From the NCBI GenBank assembly GCA_947630605.1, contig CANRIO010000008.1, positions 1 to 37,858 on the forward strand: DNA of 37,858 nucleotides, read 5' to 3'. Source of the stretch: an uncultured Clostridia bacterium (GTDB lineage: Bacteria > Bacillota > Clostridia > Christensenellales > Borkfalkiaceae). The notes below the pieces were generated by a model, which had not been told where the DNA came from, did not search any database, and saw only the letters and a program-made list of their open reading frames with translations. Shown one piece after another: positions 37,786 to 37,858 of the stretch; positions within the stretch are counted from its first letter, which is position 1; each line of letters starts with the position of its first letter. Both the position numbers and the translations under genes were made by a program.

Positions 37786-37858
37786 GGCGATGTAGCTTAG
37801 TTGGTTAGAGCGATCGGTTCATACCCGATAGGTCAGCGGTTCGACTCCACTCATCGCT
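37786..37858 (+). tRNA. tRNA-Met (CAT), cut by window end before CCA
   Basis: GGCGATGTAGCTTAGTTGGTTAGAGCGATCGGTTCATACCCGATAGGTCAGCGGTTCGACTCCACTCATCGCT; anticodon loop TTCATAC. Confidence 0.85.

Overview
This is a roughly 60% GC (by eye) chromosomal segment from an uncultured-type Clostridia/Firmicutes bacterium. Most of it is a conserved housekeeping supercluster on the minus strand: pnp(partial)-rpsO, hemZ, relA/spoT, recJ, secF-secD, the SCIFF ranthipeptide maturase (scfB) and precursor (scfA), a TIGR04086-type membrane protein, yajC, tgt, queA, ruvB, ruvA, ruvC. It is followed by galE, an MGDG-synthase-like glycosyltransferase, a PRC-barrel protein, addA/addB, a lipoprotein, hpt, tilS, a sigma-70-family/ECF-like factor with a membrane partner, a secreted serpin lipoprotein and two CAT-anticodon tRNAs. 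The less ordinary content is: (1) a short dispersed motif YACC(C)ATGTCCG, far more frequent than chance and read in all three codon frames and in intergenic DNA; (2) near-identical promoters (GCTGTGACATTT-N12-GGTAGAATAT) upstream of the sigma factor and the serpin, suggesting a small regulon; (3) an identical 13-bp GC-alternating sequence in the spacers of the scfA and secD promoters; (4) MITE-like GCGTCATTCTGAG...CTCAGCATGACGC intergenic repeats that bracket a lipoprotein/HTH islet and interrupt the queA-tgt operon; (5) a YajC protein carrying an N-terminal lipoprotein domain. No CRISPR array, prophage, transposase or complete defence system was seen.
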